A DNA stretch of 64,000 nt, taken from positions 45,117,162-45,181,161 of the forward strand of contig CM046858.1 in assembly GCA_025617745.1 (NCBI GenBank), written 5' to 3'. Below are positions 22,401 through 33,104 of the stretch, in pieces. A program made the position numbers and the translations under genes. Position 1 is the first letter of the stretch. Each line of letters starts with the position of its first letter. The DNA is from Heliocidaris erythrogramma. Its lineage: Eukaryota > Echinodermata > Echinoidea > Camarodonta > Echinometridae. Under the pieces are notes generated by a model, which saw only the letters and a list, made by a program, of their open reading frames with translations, ran no database searches and was not told where the DNA came from.

Positions 22401-25400
22401 AACTTAGATACAGAATTGTCATTAAAATGTAAGGAATATTAACGAAAATATCAATATCATAGTCCTATCCTCATGACGTCTAAAACTACACCACCTGCAA
22501 ACACAAAATCTGCTTTAAATCCATCGAATCCCCTGAAGACCAGGTGATGGCATGTGTGGACAACATCCTCAAGGAGATTGGGCCATTGGAGACCAGGTAT
22601 TGGCCTGATATCTCAGTAGAGACCTCCAGAAGCATTGTGACAGTGTGAAGAAAGTGTTAAGAGCATTAATCACAAGGACTGGATTCATACTGATTGACAA
22701 AGTCAATAGATCACCAAGGGTATGAATAATTTTGAACATCACCCAGTTTGGATAATTCACCTTTTCTATTGTTATGCAAATGAGGTGAAACCAGAAACAA
22801 CATTCATTTGCAGATGATAACGAAATGTATTCAAGTGATGTGCAATTAAATTCAGTTAACCATTCATTTTTAGGAAAAATGCAAAAAACTAGAATTTTCC
22901 AAGGGGTATGAATAATTTTGTTGTTAACTGTATATGCCTCCGCCTAAATTCAGTTGATGGCTCAAACTGTTCTTGAACTATTGTGATAACCAGAATAAAA
23001 AGCCTACAATTAAATATTAACTGACCTGTAACCTCTTTGACATTTGACCTTACATCTTAAACCCAAAAGTCTGATCACTTTATCAGTGGGACCGACGGAT
23101 GGACGGACGACCCATAAACATAATGCCTCCAGCACCACCTTCGGTGGGCGTAGCCATAAAGAGATAAAGGTGTCCAAATATTATGATATTTAAATCCTCA
23201 CATTTAACAACTTTTTTGAGACAAGTATACATGTAGGTCATTGGGCTTGAATTTTGGGGGTGGGAGCAAAAATAAATCTCTATTGTTGTAACACAAACTG
23301 AGAAGATTTTCTAATTAGCTATTATTGATGTACATTTTACGTACGTGTGGGGACAAACAATGCACATGTACATGTACATGAAGTAGTCACAAAGAGGTAG
23401 CATACAGTACTTGAATTACATTACATGTATCATTTCTAATTCTCACAAAAATAATATTTGGATGGTGGCCAAATTTGTTAAATATGTTTCAACTAATCCC
23501 ATCCTCCCTCCCTTCTATGTGTCTGCCTCAGTGGTGCATGGGGAGGGGGGGGGGGGGGGGGACTTTTTTTAGACATATGCCCCCCTCTCTAATCCCATCC
23601 TCCCTTCCCTATATGTGTCATCCTCAGTGGTGCATGGGAGAGAAACTTTTTTTCCAGACCAGTGCCCCCTTCCCCCCCCCCCCCCCCCAAATGGAAGACC
23701 TGTTGGGGCTTTCTTTACTTTGGAAAAATTTAACGATTTGAAGAAAACTGATTTCAGACCCCTTGATCCTGCTATTCTTTCCTTCTGAATTGCATGCATA
23801 ACCACATCTTCTTCTCTTCTATTGTGGTACATGTACAGTCCGCTGCTGGCATTATTATCACACCTAATGATTGCTACATGTAAGTGCCGAGTGTACAGTG
23901 TGCAAGTAAAAAGGGCTCTACAATTCTCTATGTGCAGCTAAAAACCAGGCAGAAGCTCACCAGAGCTTAACATGTTGAAATTTGTTGTTCTTCATATTTT
24001 TGTACAAATGTCTTGAAAATTAGTTTTGGTGCATCAAATGCCAGTTGGCCATACATTACCCTTACCGTTTCAAAGAGGGAGGTGACAGCCTCTGAAACGG
24101 CTTCAAATGCAGCTGATATGAGTCCACTTATGAGTCCACTTATGAGATCCACCCTCAGTCTGTCAAGAAGAGGCTCTACTCTCTGAAATAGCAGTCCAGT
24201 TTCTTCATAATACTGGCTGAAGAAAAATTCTACCTTTGCTAATGGAAAGCCTTTACTAACTGCCTCCAAAATGATAGGATTTTCATCATTTGGTGGGGCA
24301 ACTGTGAGGGAGAAAAAAAATATGTGAGTCTAACCTTCATCACTGAATTATGGTATGTTTTTACACTAGTCTGGAAGCCTGTCGTGAAATAGTCACTCCA
24401 TTTTACCCATAAGATTTGACCCCTTAAAGTTGCTTAGGCCATTTATAAAGTCATTGACAAAAAGGCTGTCAGCCTGACCGTACATGTAGCTGTCAGGTTT
24501 AGCCTCAAGAGCCACCAAAAGAAGCCCCAAAGTTGAGTTGAATTCACCCCATCTCCTCCATGCACAAGCACCAAACTTTTTCAGGAAGCAGTAATATGAC
24601 TGGACATTACAAAACACAAAAAAAAACTGACAAAATTTTTTTGTTGAGATGGGGTGTCGGATGGCTCCTACATATTGGGGAAATTTTATCCCCTTGAAGC
24701 CCAGGGACCAAATTTTGTCAACAAAAAGAAGGAAGTGGGTGTGAGACCCCCTGAAATGAAAACCCCAAAGTGCCCTTTGACAACATTTTGCCCTCCCATA
24801 ATGCCTGGGAGGCCCTCCCATAATGCCTGGGAGGCCCCCCCCCCCCCGAATTTTTTACATGGCCTCGCGACGGCTGAATCTTTCGCGCTCAAATTTCATG
24901 ACTTTTTTCCCTGATGTTTCACGCACATTTTGATACCTCATTTATGTGGATCGGTCATACGGTTCTGGTGTCAGATTACAATTATTGATCACATGTCAAG
25001 CAAAATGAGCAAATTCTCCATTCATGTGTGTATTAGCCTATGGCAAAAAAGTAACCATTCCTAGTAATCATTACAATTTCTTGTTTATTATCACAATATT
25101 CATTTAACAAATATGCTTTATGGTTGGCAAACAATAGAATAAATTAAAATTCAAAAACAAAAAAAAAATGCATGAGATTAAAAACAAAGAAATACATAAG
25201 AATAAAAACAAAGAAATACATTATTGGCTTGCAGCCAATCCGCAGGTCCCCAAAAAGCGCGCTATTTTATTTCCAGTTCTGCCTGACTATGAATAGATAA
25301 TGAGCAAGAACAGCCAGGAACATCTTATTTGGAAACTATTGAATAGACTACTTATCATTCACCAATTGCCATGAGTTATGCATCAAATAAAAGAAGAGGG

Positions 25401-26516
25401 ATCAGAGATTTGTGACATGTTTTGTTGTTTTCAAAATAAAAGACGAAATTGGTAAGAAATGGTGTTCCTTTTATGACAAAAAATGGAAATGAAATGAAAT
25501 ATAAATCTGGCCAAAACTACCATAGTTTTATTGTGAGCCAGGGCAAATTTGACATGAGCGTAAAGGGCATTTTCTGTACTTTCCAAAAATTGAAATAACA
25601 TTAATGTGCACTTCATGACAAGGTCAGGATCCAGCAATATGTAACCAATGTACACACTTTGTCTTTAAAAAAGTCAATTCCAGCATTCCGATTCTCCTTT
25701 TGTCGGCACAATAGCGGATCTCTTGACTGAATGAACAACGCTTCTAAGAAGCGAAGATGTTGAAAGCTGCGTGCTCGGGCAACAATAGTGAACTGAGCCG
25801 GGTTATACGCCTTGGAACAAGCCGGACTACATCTTCGCTTCTTAGAAGCGTTGTTCATTCATTCCTGCGTTGTGACCCGATGAGTGCAGGTCGAAAAGCT
25901 TAGTCACTATGAATTTGTTAAATGTTATCTTTAAGTTTTGAAGTACCAATCGTCTGTTTGTTCTTTTTATGTATTTGTGAGTCTTAGAGGTCCAGTTACA
26001 GCCAATATTCAATCCATTTTCATCTTCATATAGCAAAATTTACCATTTTGAGAAAAAGAAAATTACACCGGGATTGTGTTCAACACAAGTTAATCTACAT
26101 CTGTGCCAAATTTCATGCGCGCAGAGTCAACCGTTGCCGAGATCTTAGGGCCAGGGGGGGGTTAATTGCCCTTGGGGTGATTTTCCAGGGGGTAATTGTC
26201 CGGACACGCAAGTTTACATGTACATCTAAACTTACATGTACATACATTGTACATGTCTACAAAATAATCATAACAAACAATAACATGTAGGCCTACAATG
26301 ATAGCGTGCAATTAGAGCCATTCATAGAGGTTATGAAATAAATTGTTTTGAGTTTGCCTGCTTTTTGCAGTGTTATTTTTATGCATAACCCATAGACAGA
26401 ATATTTATGAGGGGTATTTTTTTTCTTTCAGAGTTATCCTCAGCCTCAGTCTTTTCTTTTCACTGGTCCACATACATTGAATGCTTACCTAGTAATCCGT
26501 TTCTGTCATTATCCAT
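19440..26516 (-). CDS. Candidate minus-strand gene of unknown function (three exons)
   Basis: Exon 1 is 26516-26489 (ATG, MDNDRNGLL, then donor GTAAGC). Exon 2 is 24301-24066, with acceptor CTCCCTCACAG and donor GTAAGG. Exon 3 starts at 19676 after a strong pyrimidine tract ending TTTTCTCAG and stays open to a TAG at 19442-19440. Splice phases agree (phase 1, then 0), giving up to 166 aa. Exon 2 is coding-like: it includes GFPLAKVEFFFSQYYEETG, then a helical part with SGLISGLISAAFEAVSEAV that could be amphipathic or membrane-associated. The last 20-30 codons run into a C-rich tract, so exon 3 may end earlier at an unseen donor and more exons may follow. I do not recognise the family. The large introns contain mobile elements. 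Confidence 0.42.
20151..20782. mobile_element. TTAA-flanked foldback element (632 bp)
   Basis: It is flanked by TTAA (20147-20150, 20783-20786). Ends AGGTCCACTGCAACC and GGTTGCAGGGGCCCT begin imperfect inverted arms of about 200 bp that share GGGATGCATAC..CT and TTGTTATTCAAACATCT. The centre is unrelated. It is a different family from 8620-9533. It lies within intron 2 of the candidate minus-strand gene. Confidence 0.7.
21265..22930. mobile_element. Tc1/mariner-like foldback with ~550-bp inverted arms
   Basis: It begins CAGTTAACAACAAAATTATT and ends with the inverted form, flanked by TA (21263-21264, 22931-22932). The arms stay alignable to about 21810 and 22380 with many substitutions. The centre (about 570 bp) encodes no transposase. 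CAGT ends plus TA fit the Tc1/mariner superfamily. It is an old, non-autonomous palindromic copy. Confidence 0.75.
22933..24065. other. Intronic/intergenic stretch with a TE-like patch and G/C tracts
   Basis: 22945-23160 resembles a dispersed invertebrate repeat: TTTGACCTT words, a GGACGGACGACCCATAAACA phrase and ATAATGCCTCC. 23470-23700 contains a near-repeat of CATCCTCCCT..TGTGTC..CTCAGTGGTGCATGGG, with an 18-base G run and a 16-base C run. No gene is recognised. Confidence 0.4.
24302..26488. other. Intron of the minus-strand candidate gene; repeats only
   Basis: It has a 22-bp tandem duplication CCCTCCCATAATGCCTGGGA(GG) at 24792-24835 followed by a C run, and a perfect inverted repeat at 25729-25860 (listed separately). 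ORFs such as 24393-24821 on the minus strand have no recognisable domain. Confidence 0.4.
25729..25860. repeat. Perfect 32-bp inverted repeat with 68-bp spacer
   Basis: The left arm (25729-25760) and right arm (25829-25860) are exact complements and include the internal palindrome CTTCTAAGAAG. As RNA it would form a long hairpin. No target duplication is seen. Confidence 0.8.
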
Positions 26517-27340
26517 GTTTCTTGGCGCTTCCTAAGCAAAAGTTCTATACTGTAGATCAAGTAGCTGTACCTGTAAAAAGTAGAAGTTACAGAAAAATTT
26601 AATGTAGATCTACATCTAGATTTTCTACTGCACTTCTCTTCAGATGAAAATTCTTCTAAATTCATTTAATCAAAACCAGTTATAATACAACTCCCTCATT
26701 CAATTGTTTTTTGTAGACCTACATGTACATCATAAAATTGGTAATACCGGTAGGGTTTATCAATTTAACCAAACTAAACAGACTGATTTTACTTTTACTT
26801 TCTAACATCAGAGCTAACGTTAGATCATAGATCTACCTGTATAAGAATTTGGCTTGTAGGACATCTAGATTTAGGATTGGATCATACTGGTAGTTACACA
26901 GAAAAATCCTGTATTTGGAGGAGTTAGATAACATTACGTAGTGTGTTACTTGTCTTGGCAGCCTTTATAATATGTTAGATTACTAGCGTCTACTGAGTCT
27001 ACTGACTCTAGACTGCTCTTGGCCGTATTGGCCTTTTGGTTGATTTCATATCATAATATTTCAAATAGCCTTTTAATTTAGCAATATTTAATGAGCCCTT
27101 TGGTTGTCTCTTGGCTGCTCTGGAATTTGTTTTCGGCTGTTTTCAACTCTGCTGTTGGTGGCTGTAGGCTGTAGGCTGCTGTTGGCTTTTAGTAGTAGGA
27201 CCGGCTGCAGCTAGCTAGCTGCGTCTTAGGCCCAATGGCACTATACGACTAAAAAGTTAGGGTGTCTGGTGGCTTGGGAGATTTTTCTATCTCAGAAACC
27301 ACACATTCCAATGATTCCAAAGGGTGGGTAGGGTCGCGTT
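26517..27340. other. Intergenic, upstream of the minus-strand candidate
   Basis: A possible further 3' splice site on the minus strand (TTTTTACAG near 26575) would put a short 5' UTR segment before the ATG at 26516. Many TAGATCTA/CTAGAT words and a CTGTTGGCTG-type simple patch (27120-27230) are present. No ORF of note. Confidence 0.35.
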
Positions 27341-27344
27341 GACT

Positions 27345-27822
27345 GGAACAAATGCAGGTCTGTCATCAGATGCTGATCCATGATTTTGTAACTTTGGGGG
27401 GGGGGGGGGGGGCACACAAATTCAGGTCTTTCATCAGGGGCGGATCCAGGATTTTGTAAAAAGGGGGGGGGGGGCAACAGAAATGCAGGTCGTCATCGGG
27501 GGCAGATCCAGGATTTTGTCAAAAGGGGGGGGGGGGGGGGAGCACAGGAATGCAGGACTGTCATCAGGGGGGATTCCAGGATTTTGTAAGGGGGGGGGGG
27601 GGGCACAGAAATGCAGGTCTGTCATCAGGGGCGATTTCAGGATTTTGTAAAGGGGGGGAGCACAGAAATGGAGGACTGTCATCAGGGGCGGATCCAGGAT
27701 TTTGTAAGGAGGGGGGGGGAGCACAGAAATGGAGGACTGTCATCAGGGGCGATTCCAGGATTTTGTAAGGGGGGGCACAGAAATGCAGGTCTGTCATCAG
27801 GGGCAGATCCAGGATTTTGTAA

Positions 27823-27857
<35 letters not shown>

Positions 27858-28206
27858 CGGATGGCAATTTTTTTCGCCAGGCCTCCAAAGGTCGGTCAGT
27901 GGCAGGGGGGGGGGGGGGGGATCAGATTTTACGGGGTCCGCCTTTCCTCCCATAATTCTCTGACGAGCAACAAAAAGGGTTATCAGTTCTAAAAGGGGGG
28001 GGGGGGGCACAAAGAATACTTTTTTTCAAAAGAAGGGGGTACGGGTCGCGATCTGTAAATCCACCACTGTCATGTAGAAAAAGTCCAAACGTGATTCTGT
28101 GTGCCCCCCCCCCTTTTTTTTTACAAAATCCTGGATCCGCCCTGATGACAGCCCAGCATTTCTGTGCCCCCCCCCCTCCTTTTACAAAATCCTGGATTTG
28201 CCCCTG
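27345..28206. repeat. Tandem array of GGCGGATCCAGG MITE ends with long G tracts
   Basis: Nine or so units of about 60 bp combine CATCAGGGGCGGATCCAGGA, TTTTGTAA, a G run of 7-35, CACAGAAATGCAGG and TCTGT. After a distinct middle (27858-28085), two units recur inverted (28088-28206). The longest G run is 35 (27823-27857). The whole resembles a MITE whose terminal segment has been tandemly amplified. Gly-rich and Pro-rich ORFs on both strands are by-products. Confidence 0.85.
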
Positions 28207-28220
28207 ATAATAATAATACT

Positions 28221-28392
28221 AACAATATTTAGAAACAAACCATTACAATATTGTGTCTCGCCCACTTTTGATAACTAAAATATCGCAATCTCTCAACAGA
28301 TATCGCGATTGGCAACAGAGATCGCAATATTTCTCGCTATCGCCAGTGGGCGAGACACAATATCGCTAATGACTTGTTTCTATATATTGTTA
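28221..28392. repeat. Imperfect palindrome around TGTGTCTCGCCCAC
   Basis: The left arm (28221-28263) and right arm (28347-28392) are imperfect complements that include GTGTCTCGCCCACT/AGTGGGCGAGACAC, followed by TTTCTA(A/T)ATATTGTT. A further copy of the right arm's outer part follows at 28405-28450. It is probably a hairpin MITE. Confidence 0.55.
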
Positions 28393-28620
28393 TTTAGTTT
28401 AAATAGTTATCGCAAGTTAATATCGCTAATAGCTTGTTTCTAAATATTGCCATGCAACAGGTCCCCCAAGTGCATAAATCTGCATGAGTTATGCTAGCAT
28501 AAATCTACATTATTAATGTTTCGAAAGTGACGGTTACAAAGTTATTTGTCATACAGTCATTGAATAAACAGACAAAAAGTTATTTGAATATATCATAAAG
28601 AAATGTGAGAAAATTACAAT

Positions 28621-28690
28621 GCCCGACCGGGATTCGAACCCGGGACCCTGGATTACATGACCAGTGCTCTACCAACTGAGCTATCCGGGC
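28621..28690 (-). pseudogene. tRNA-like sequence (SINE head or tRNA pseudogene), copy 1
   Basis: On the minus strand it reads GCCCGGATAGCTCAGTTGGT, a D-arm, an anticodon stem CTGG/CCAG, GGTTCGAAT in the T loop and a CGGGC 3' end. The anticodon loop reads CATGTAA, so position 33 is A instead of the invariant U. One acceptor base is missing on the 3' side. It carries A and B boxes but is unlikely to be a working tRNA. It is embedded in a larger unit repeated about 330 bp away. Confidence 0.75.
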
Positions 28691-28946
28691 TCCCGGGGCT
28701 CCGTCGAAGCAAAGTAACAATCTCACATATAGGCCCTCTCTTTCCATCGAGCGTAGGGGGTACATCCATACCAATTCCATCGTACGCTATAATGGCCTAC
28801 CAATGAGACAGGTCTTCCCTCTAAAGTCGGGCAAATCCATGCCAACGAATTTCTATAGAGGACAATTAAATTTGTAATTAAATATCATAATTGATAGGAT
28901 TGAAGTAAATTGAATATATCATAAAGAAATGTGAGAAAACTACAAT

Positions 28947-29016
28947 GCCCCGACGGGATTCGAACCCGGGACCCTGGATTACATGACCAGTGCTCTACCA
29001 ACTGAGCTATCCGGGC
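28947..29016 (-). pseudogene. tRNA-like sequence, copy 2
   Basis: Same body and same A33 defect as 28621-28690, with different damage in the T-arm/acceptor region. About 220 bp of flanking sequence (28595-28815 and 28910-29125) is duplicated with it, so the repeat unit is larger than the tRNA part. This suits a tRNA-derived SINE or a tandem local duplication. Confidence 0.75.
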
Positions 29017-29129
29017 TCCCGTCGAAGCAAAGTAACAATCTCACATATAGCCCCTCTCTTTCCATCGAGCGTAGGGGGTACATCCATACCAATTCCATCG
29101 TACGCTATAATGGCCTACCGATGAGACCT

Positions 29130-29761
29130 GTCGCGATAATACATCTTTTTTGATGACGTCAATCAACCGGTCCAGTGAGTCGCGGCAACACTGACATGAA
29201 CACCTGACATGAACACCTAACACGGCAATCCTCTGTAATTAGCAAAAGTCCCGTCCCAAAACTCTTGAAATTTCAGTTCCGTTTGGAAATGGTTCAGCAA
29301 ATCAAGATGCTTGATAATGACTAAATCAAGTCCTTCGTTCATGCCATGTCATATCTTATAACTACATGTATTACACAGATTATCAAAAAGATCAAACGTT
29401 AGAATGTTGTGCAACTGAAGTTTAATCTTAGTATGACATGGATACTACTAGGATACATGTAGGCCTACTAAGCCTACATGTACATGCATTACGCACTTGT
29501 TACAAAATTGACTACATGTACATGTACGTCTAGAGGCCTAAGTAATAACATGCGTACATTTGGACAGAAAATGCCATCAAAAGGAGGGAAGTTTACACGA
29601 CCTATATTTTCTTATAACGAAATACTGTGAGTTACGATGCATGCTGATTCTGATGTATGGATCTTGCTCTTTATGACTTTACAAGTTTCAGGTATTGCTA
29701 CATGTATGTCATATTACGATAGAATCATAGATGTAGATCTATCAATTTTCTAGGCCTAGTC
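29130..29761. other. Intergenic, nothing recognised
   Basis: AT-rich DNA with many TACATGTA words. No ORF or repeat boundary. Confidence 0.35.
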
Positions 29762-30690
29762 TATTTCTTCTTCTTCTTCTTCCAGTAGTGTGCATAAACC
29801 TCCAAGGAGTATTGTCGCACAGCAGTTGGTTGTCTATCAGCCGATCAAACGTGTTGCTCGAAAACTTATTAATAATTAATAACTTAACAATTCCAAAAAC
29901 GAACGCATCTACACTATATACAAATTGTTCTCATATTTTGAGTTAGTGTATGACGACATCTTTGACTCGTGTCTTGAAGATGTCGATTGATGGTGAGATG
30001 ACCACGTTCTCGGGTAGACCGTTCCACAAACGGATGGTGTTTGGGAAGAACGTATCCTTCAGTAGTGATGTGCGTGAACGTGGGATGAGAAATCTCTTGC
30101 TGTGACCTCTGGTTGGAGTATTTAGCGGTACCAACTGGTTGTCAGGGATGTCAATCAGATGGTTGGTGATTCGGTACATCATACTAGTAACTTTTGACAC
30201 GGCTCTACGATGTTGAAGAGTCTTCCACTGAAGCTCATTAATCATGGTTGTGACGCTACTTCGTCTTGAGTAATTGTTCATCACATAGCGAGCTGCACTC
30301 CGTTGCACAGATTCCGCCTTTGAAATGGCTTTGCTGGTGTGGGGATCCCACACGCAACTTGCATACTCTACTATGCCTATAGGTCGAACAAGTGTGTTGT
30401 AAAGCGGTTTTGGTTTCCCTGGAGCATGACCTACTAGGCAAGTTTCTCCTTAAGAAGCCCAGTGCCTTCATTCCCTTTTTGGTTATGCTGTCAATATGTC
30501 TGTCAAAGGAGAGATCACTCGAGAGCTCAACACCTGAACACCTAGGTACATGTACTTGGCAGATTCAACAGCCTTTAGTTCTGTTCCATGGACTGTGTAC
30601 GGTATGTATGGCTATGTTGTTGCATTGTTGGTCTTTTTTTCTTTTTTCAATGACATGGATCCCATGTACAGCTCCCAACTTCGTAAGCCA
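29762..30690 (-). pseudogene. 3' part of a CR1/jockey-like LINE reverse transcriptase, frameshifted
   Basis: The minus-strand frame 30353-29943 encodes the C-terminal region of non-LTR reverse transcriptases: WDPHTSKAI..ESVQRSAARYV, then TRGHSKRFL and FFPNTIRLWNGLPENVV. Upstream, 30660-30360 continues in another frame (DRHIDSITKKGMKALGFLRR), so at least one frameshift separates them. The element ends in a (GAA)n-type tail near 29762. The catalytic YxDD region is absent, so the copy is 5'-truncated and dead. Confidence 0.8.
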
Positions 30691-30745
30691 TTACCAGATT
30701 GATAAGCCATTACCAGATTGATAAGCCAAGGAGCTCGTACAGCTA

Positions 30746-31183
30746 TAGACCGAAAATTCTGTCTCTCGTTCGTTATAGCCTCTTATTTGGATAGGGTCGG
30801 CTCTTCACTTTAGACACAGAAACACTCCATTCACTCGCCTGTGCAAACTCACTGACCGCCGAGAGACAGTAGGTATGTCGTTGTTAAAATGTGAATATTA
30901 CGATTTTTAAAAATATTTGTGTAAATTAAATAGATTAGGCCTAGGCTTTAAACTTAAACGAACATGTTCAACTTACCAATTTGACTGTTATTCCTTTTAA
31001 TGATCCTTTTTCAGGTAATTCAGGGTCCAAAGTTTTCTCCGTTTGAAATCTTCCAGCCGTATTCAAACTGTATAGTGTGTAAGTCAATGTGTATTCGGTT
31101 TGCACAGGCGAGTGAATGGAGCATTATTTTCTGTCTCTAAGTGAAGAGCTAACGAGCTAACGAGAGACAGCATTTTCAGTCTA
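30746..31183. mobile_element. MITE with 9-bp duplications (Mutator-like?), family C, copy 1
   Basis: 438 bp, starting TAGACCGAAAATTCTGTCTC and ending with the inverted, slightly diverged form. It is flanked by the 9-bp duplication GTACAGCTA (30737-30745, 31184-31192). The interior matches 32244-32683 in inverted orientation. A 9-bp duplication with long inverted ends points to Mutator-like elements. Confidence 0.8.
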
Positions 31184-31859
31184 GTACAGCTAGAGTTGGT
31201 CATGTACCGTACTCCGTCTGACTAATAGCCCCCTCACACCTAACCGAATTGCCTGAAATATGCCTTGCGATGGCTGGCGAAAGGAATTTTTTTTAAAATC
31301 GTTTTCAATGGTAACTGATAGTAAATCATATTTACCCTTCGTGTTTGGGTTCGTACACCTTCTGAACTAACCACTGCGATTATTCAAATTTGCGCAGAAA
31401 TTTTGAACATGTTAATTGTTTAAAATTTCCGACGAATTGAAAAATCTTTGGTCATCTGTTTGAAATCGCATCTCTTATTTAGTCTGCGGTAATCGTTCGT
31501 TTATCGTTCGTGTGTTATTGTCGCGCATAGCCCCTCATCGCGCTTTTGCCAAAGTGGACCGATCTCGAAAGAACCCTTAACGAAGCAACACGATGACAAA
31601 ATATGAGTTGCGCATGGAAACGAAGATACTATGACAAACGGATTTTCGCTTGCCACCTTCTATGCGAAGGGAAACCAATACTAACTTTTACTAAATTTTA
31701 ATAGCAATACATACACGAAGACAAGGCTAAGAGATACTAAGACAAACTATGGATTGCGAATGCGTGCGAATGACCAGACGAATAATTTGGCGCCTGAGCT
31801 GCTCACTGTGACCTGCCACTCGCCACGCTACTCATATATAAACATTTCACCCCAAAGTT

Positions 31860-32740
31860 TCAGTTTCTTCAGTCAAATGGAAGATGCAGCCCGCCTCAGA
31901 GTCCAGTATTTACTGGCAATGACTCTTCGTCATCTTGTGTCTGGCACCAAGTACTCCGATATGCAGTATGGGTGGAGGGTGCCTGAAAACACCCTATCTG
32001 TAATGGTCAGGGAAGTGTGTCAGGCCATATGTGACGAGTATGCAGATGAAGTCATGACAGCCCCTTCAACCCCTGATGGATGGAGAAAACTTGCTGATGG
32101 ATTCTACAAGCGGTGGAATTTCCCCCATTGTGTAGCAGCAATTGATGGAAAGCATGTGGCCATCAGAAAGCCTCCTCTGTCTGGTTCGCTATACTACAAC
32201 TATAAGAGCTTTTTTAGTATTATCCTGTTGGCTATAGTGGACATAGACCGAAAATTCTGTCTCTCGTTCGTTAGCTCTTCACTTAGAGACAGAAACGGCC
32301 GTATCACTCTCCTGTGCAAACCGAATACACATTGACTTACACACTATAACAGTTTGAATAAGGCTGGAAGATTTTCAAACGGAGGAAAACCTTGGACCCT
32401 GAATTACCTGAAAAAGGAGCATTGAAAGGAATAAAACAGTCAAATTGGTATGTTGAACATGTTCGTTTAAGTATAGAGCCTAGGCCTAAATCTATTTAAT
32501 TTACACAAATATTTTTAAAAATCGTAATATTCACATTTTAACAACTAGGCCTACATGCTTACTGTTCCTCGGCGATCAGTGAGTTTGCACAGGCGAGTGT
32601 ACGGAGTGTTTCTGTCTGTAAGTGAAGGGCCGACCCTATCCAAATAAGAGGCTAACGAACGAGAGACAGAAAATTTCGGTCTATAGTGGACAGTGACTAC
32701 AAATTTGTCTGGTGCGATGTTGGTGGTAAGTGTGATACAA
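31860..32740 (+). pseudogene. Harbinger (HARBI1-like) transposase fragment, interrupted
   Basis: The open frame (from about 31877) encodes a PIF/Harbinger DDE transposase part. It includes LAMTLRHLVSGTKYSDMQY, then WNFPHCVAAIDGKHVAIRKP with the first catalytic Asp in AIDGKH, then GSLYYNYKSFFSIILLAIVD. At 32244 a 440-bp MITE breaks the frame. After it the frame resumes as SDYKFVWCDVGG (32690-32728) and is then lost. The rest of the catalytic domain, including the final Glu, is missing. Known family: DDE_Tnp_4-type transposases that cut DNA. Confidence 0.85.
32244..32683. mobile_element. MITE with 9-bp duplications, family C, copy 2
   Basis: 440 bp, TAGACCG..CGGTCTA ends with near-perfect inverted repeats of about 34 bp, flanked by TAGTGGACA (32235-32243, 32684-32692). 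It splits the Harbinger transposase reading frame, so it post-dates that element. Confidence 0.85.
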
Positions 32741-33104
32741 TAGCCTAGGGGAAAGGGGCAGGTTGAGTCGACTACGCGCTTAACTCTCTATTGCATTATT
32801 TGGTAGGCCTAGGCCTACTTTGTATTGAATTTGTAATCATGTTCATATCCTGAAGAAGCCCTATGGACGAAATATTGATTTAATAAATTTTCTTTAACGG
32901 AGTCATTTTTTCATTCAGTAGCCTATTGTCCTTATATTCATATATAAATTTTACGCGACCAGCCCCTTTCCCCTACATTCACAATTTATGTAACTATTTA
33001 TGATATAATTTGTTACCATGTATTGTCTTGTTTTGTCTTTCGTGACTCTGCGGGACTCTGCGGGACTCTCAGGAGGAGGCGGCACATCAGACTGTGGTTG
33101 TGAG

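Noticed and set aside
27292-28010. Pro-rich and Gly-rich ORFs on both strands
   Set aside because: They arise from the tandem GGCGGATCCAGG array and its G tracts; all frames are open for the same reason.
27345-28206. CRISPR array
   Set aside because: Repeats are MITE ends with G tracts, spacers are not unique, and the genome is eukaryotic.
28621-28690. Functional tRNA gene
   Set aside because: Position 33 is A in both copies and the acceptor stem lacks a base, so a working tRNA is unlikely.
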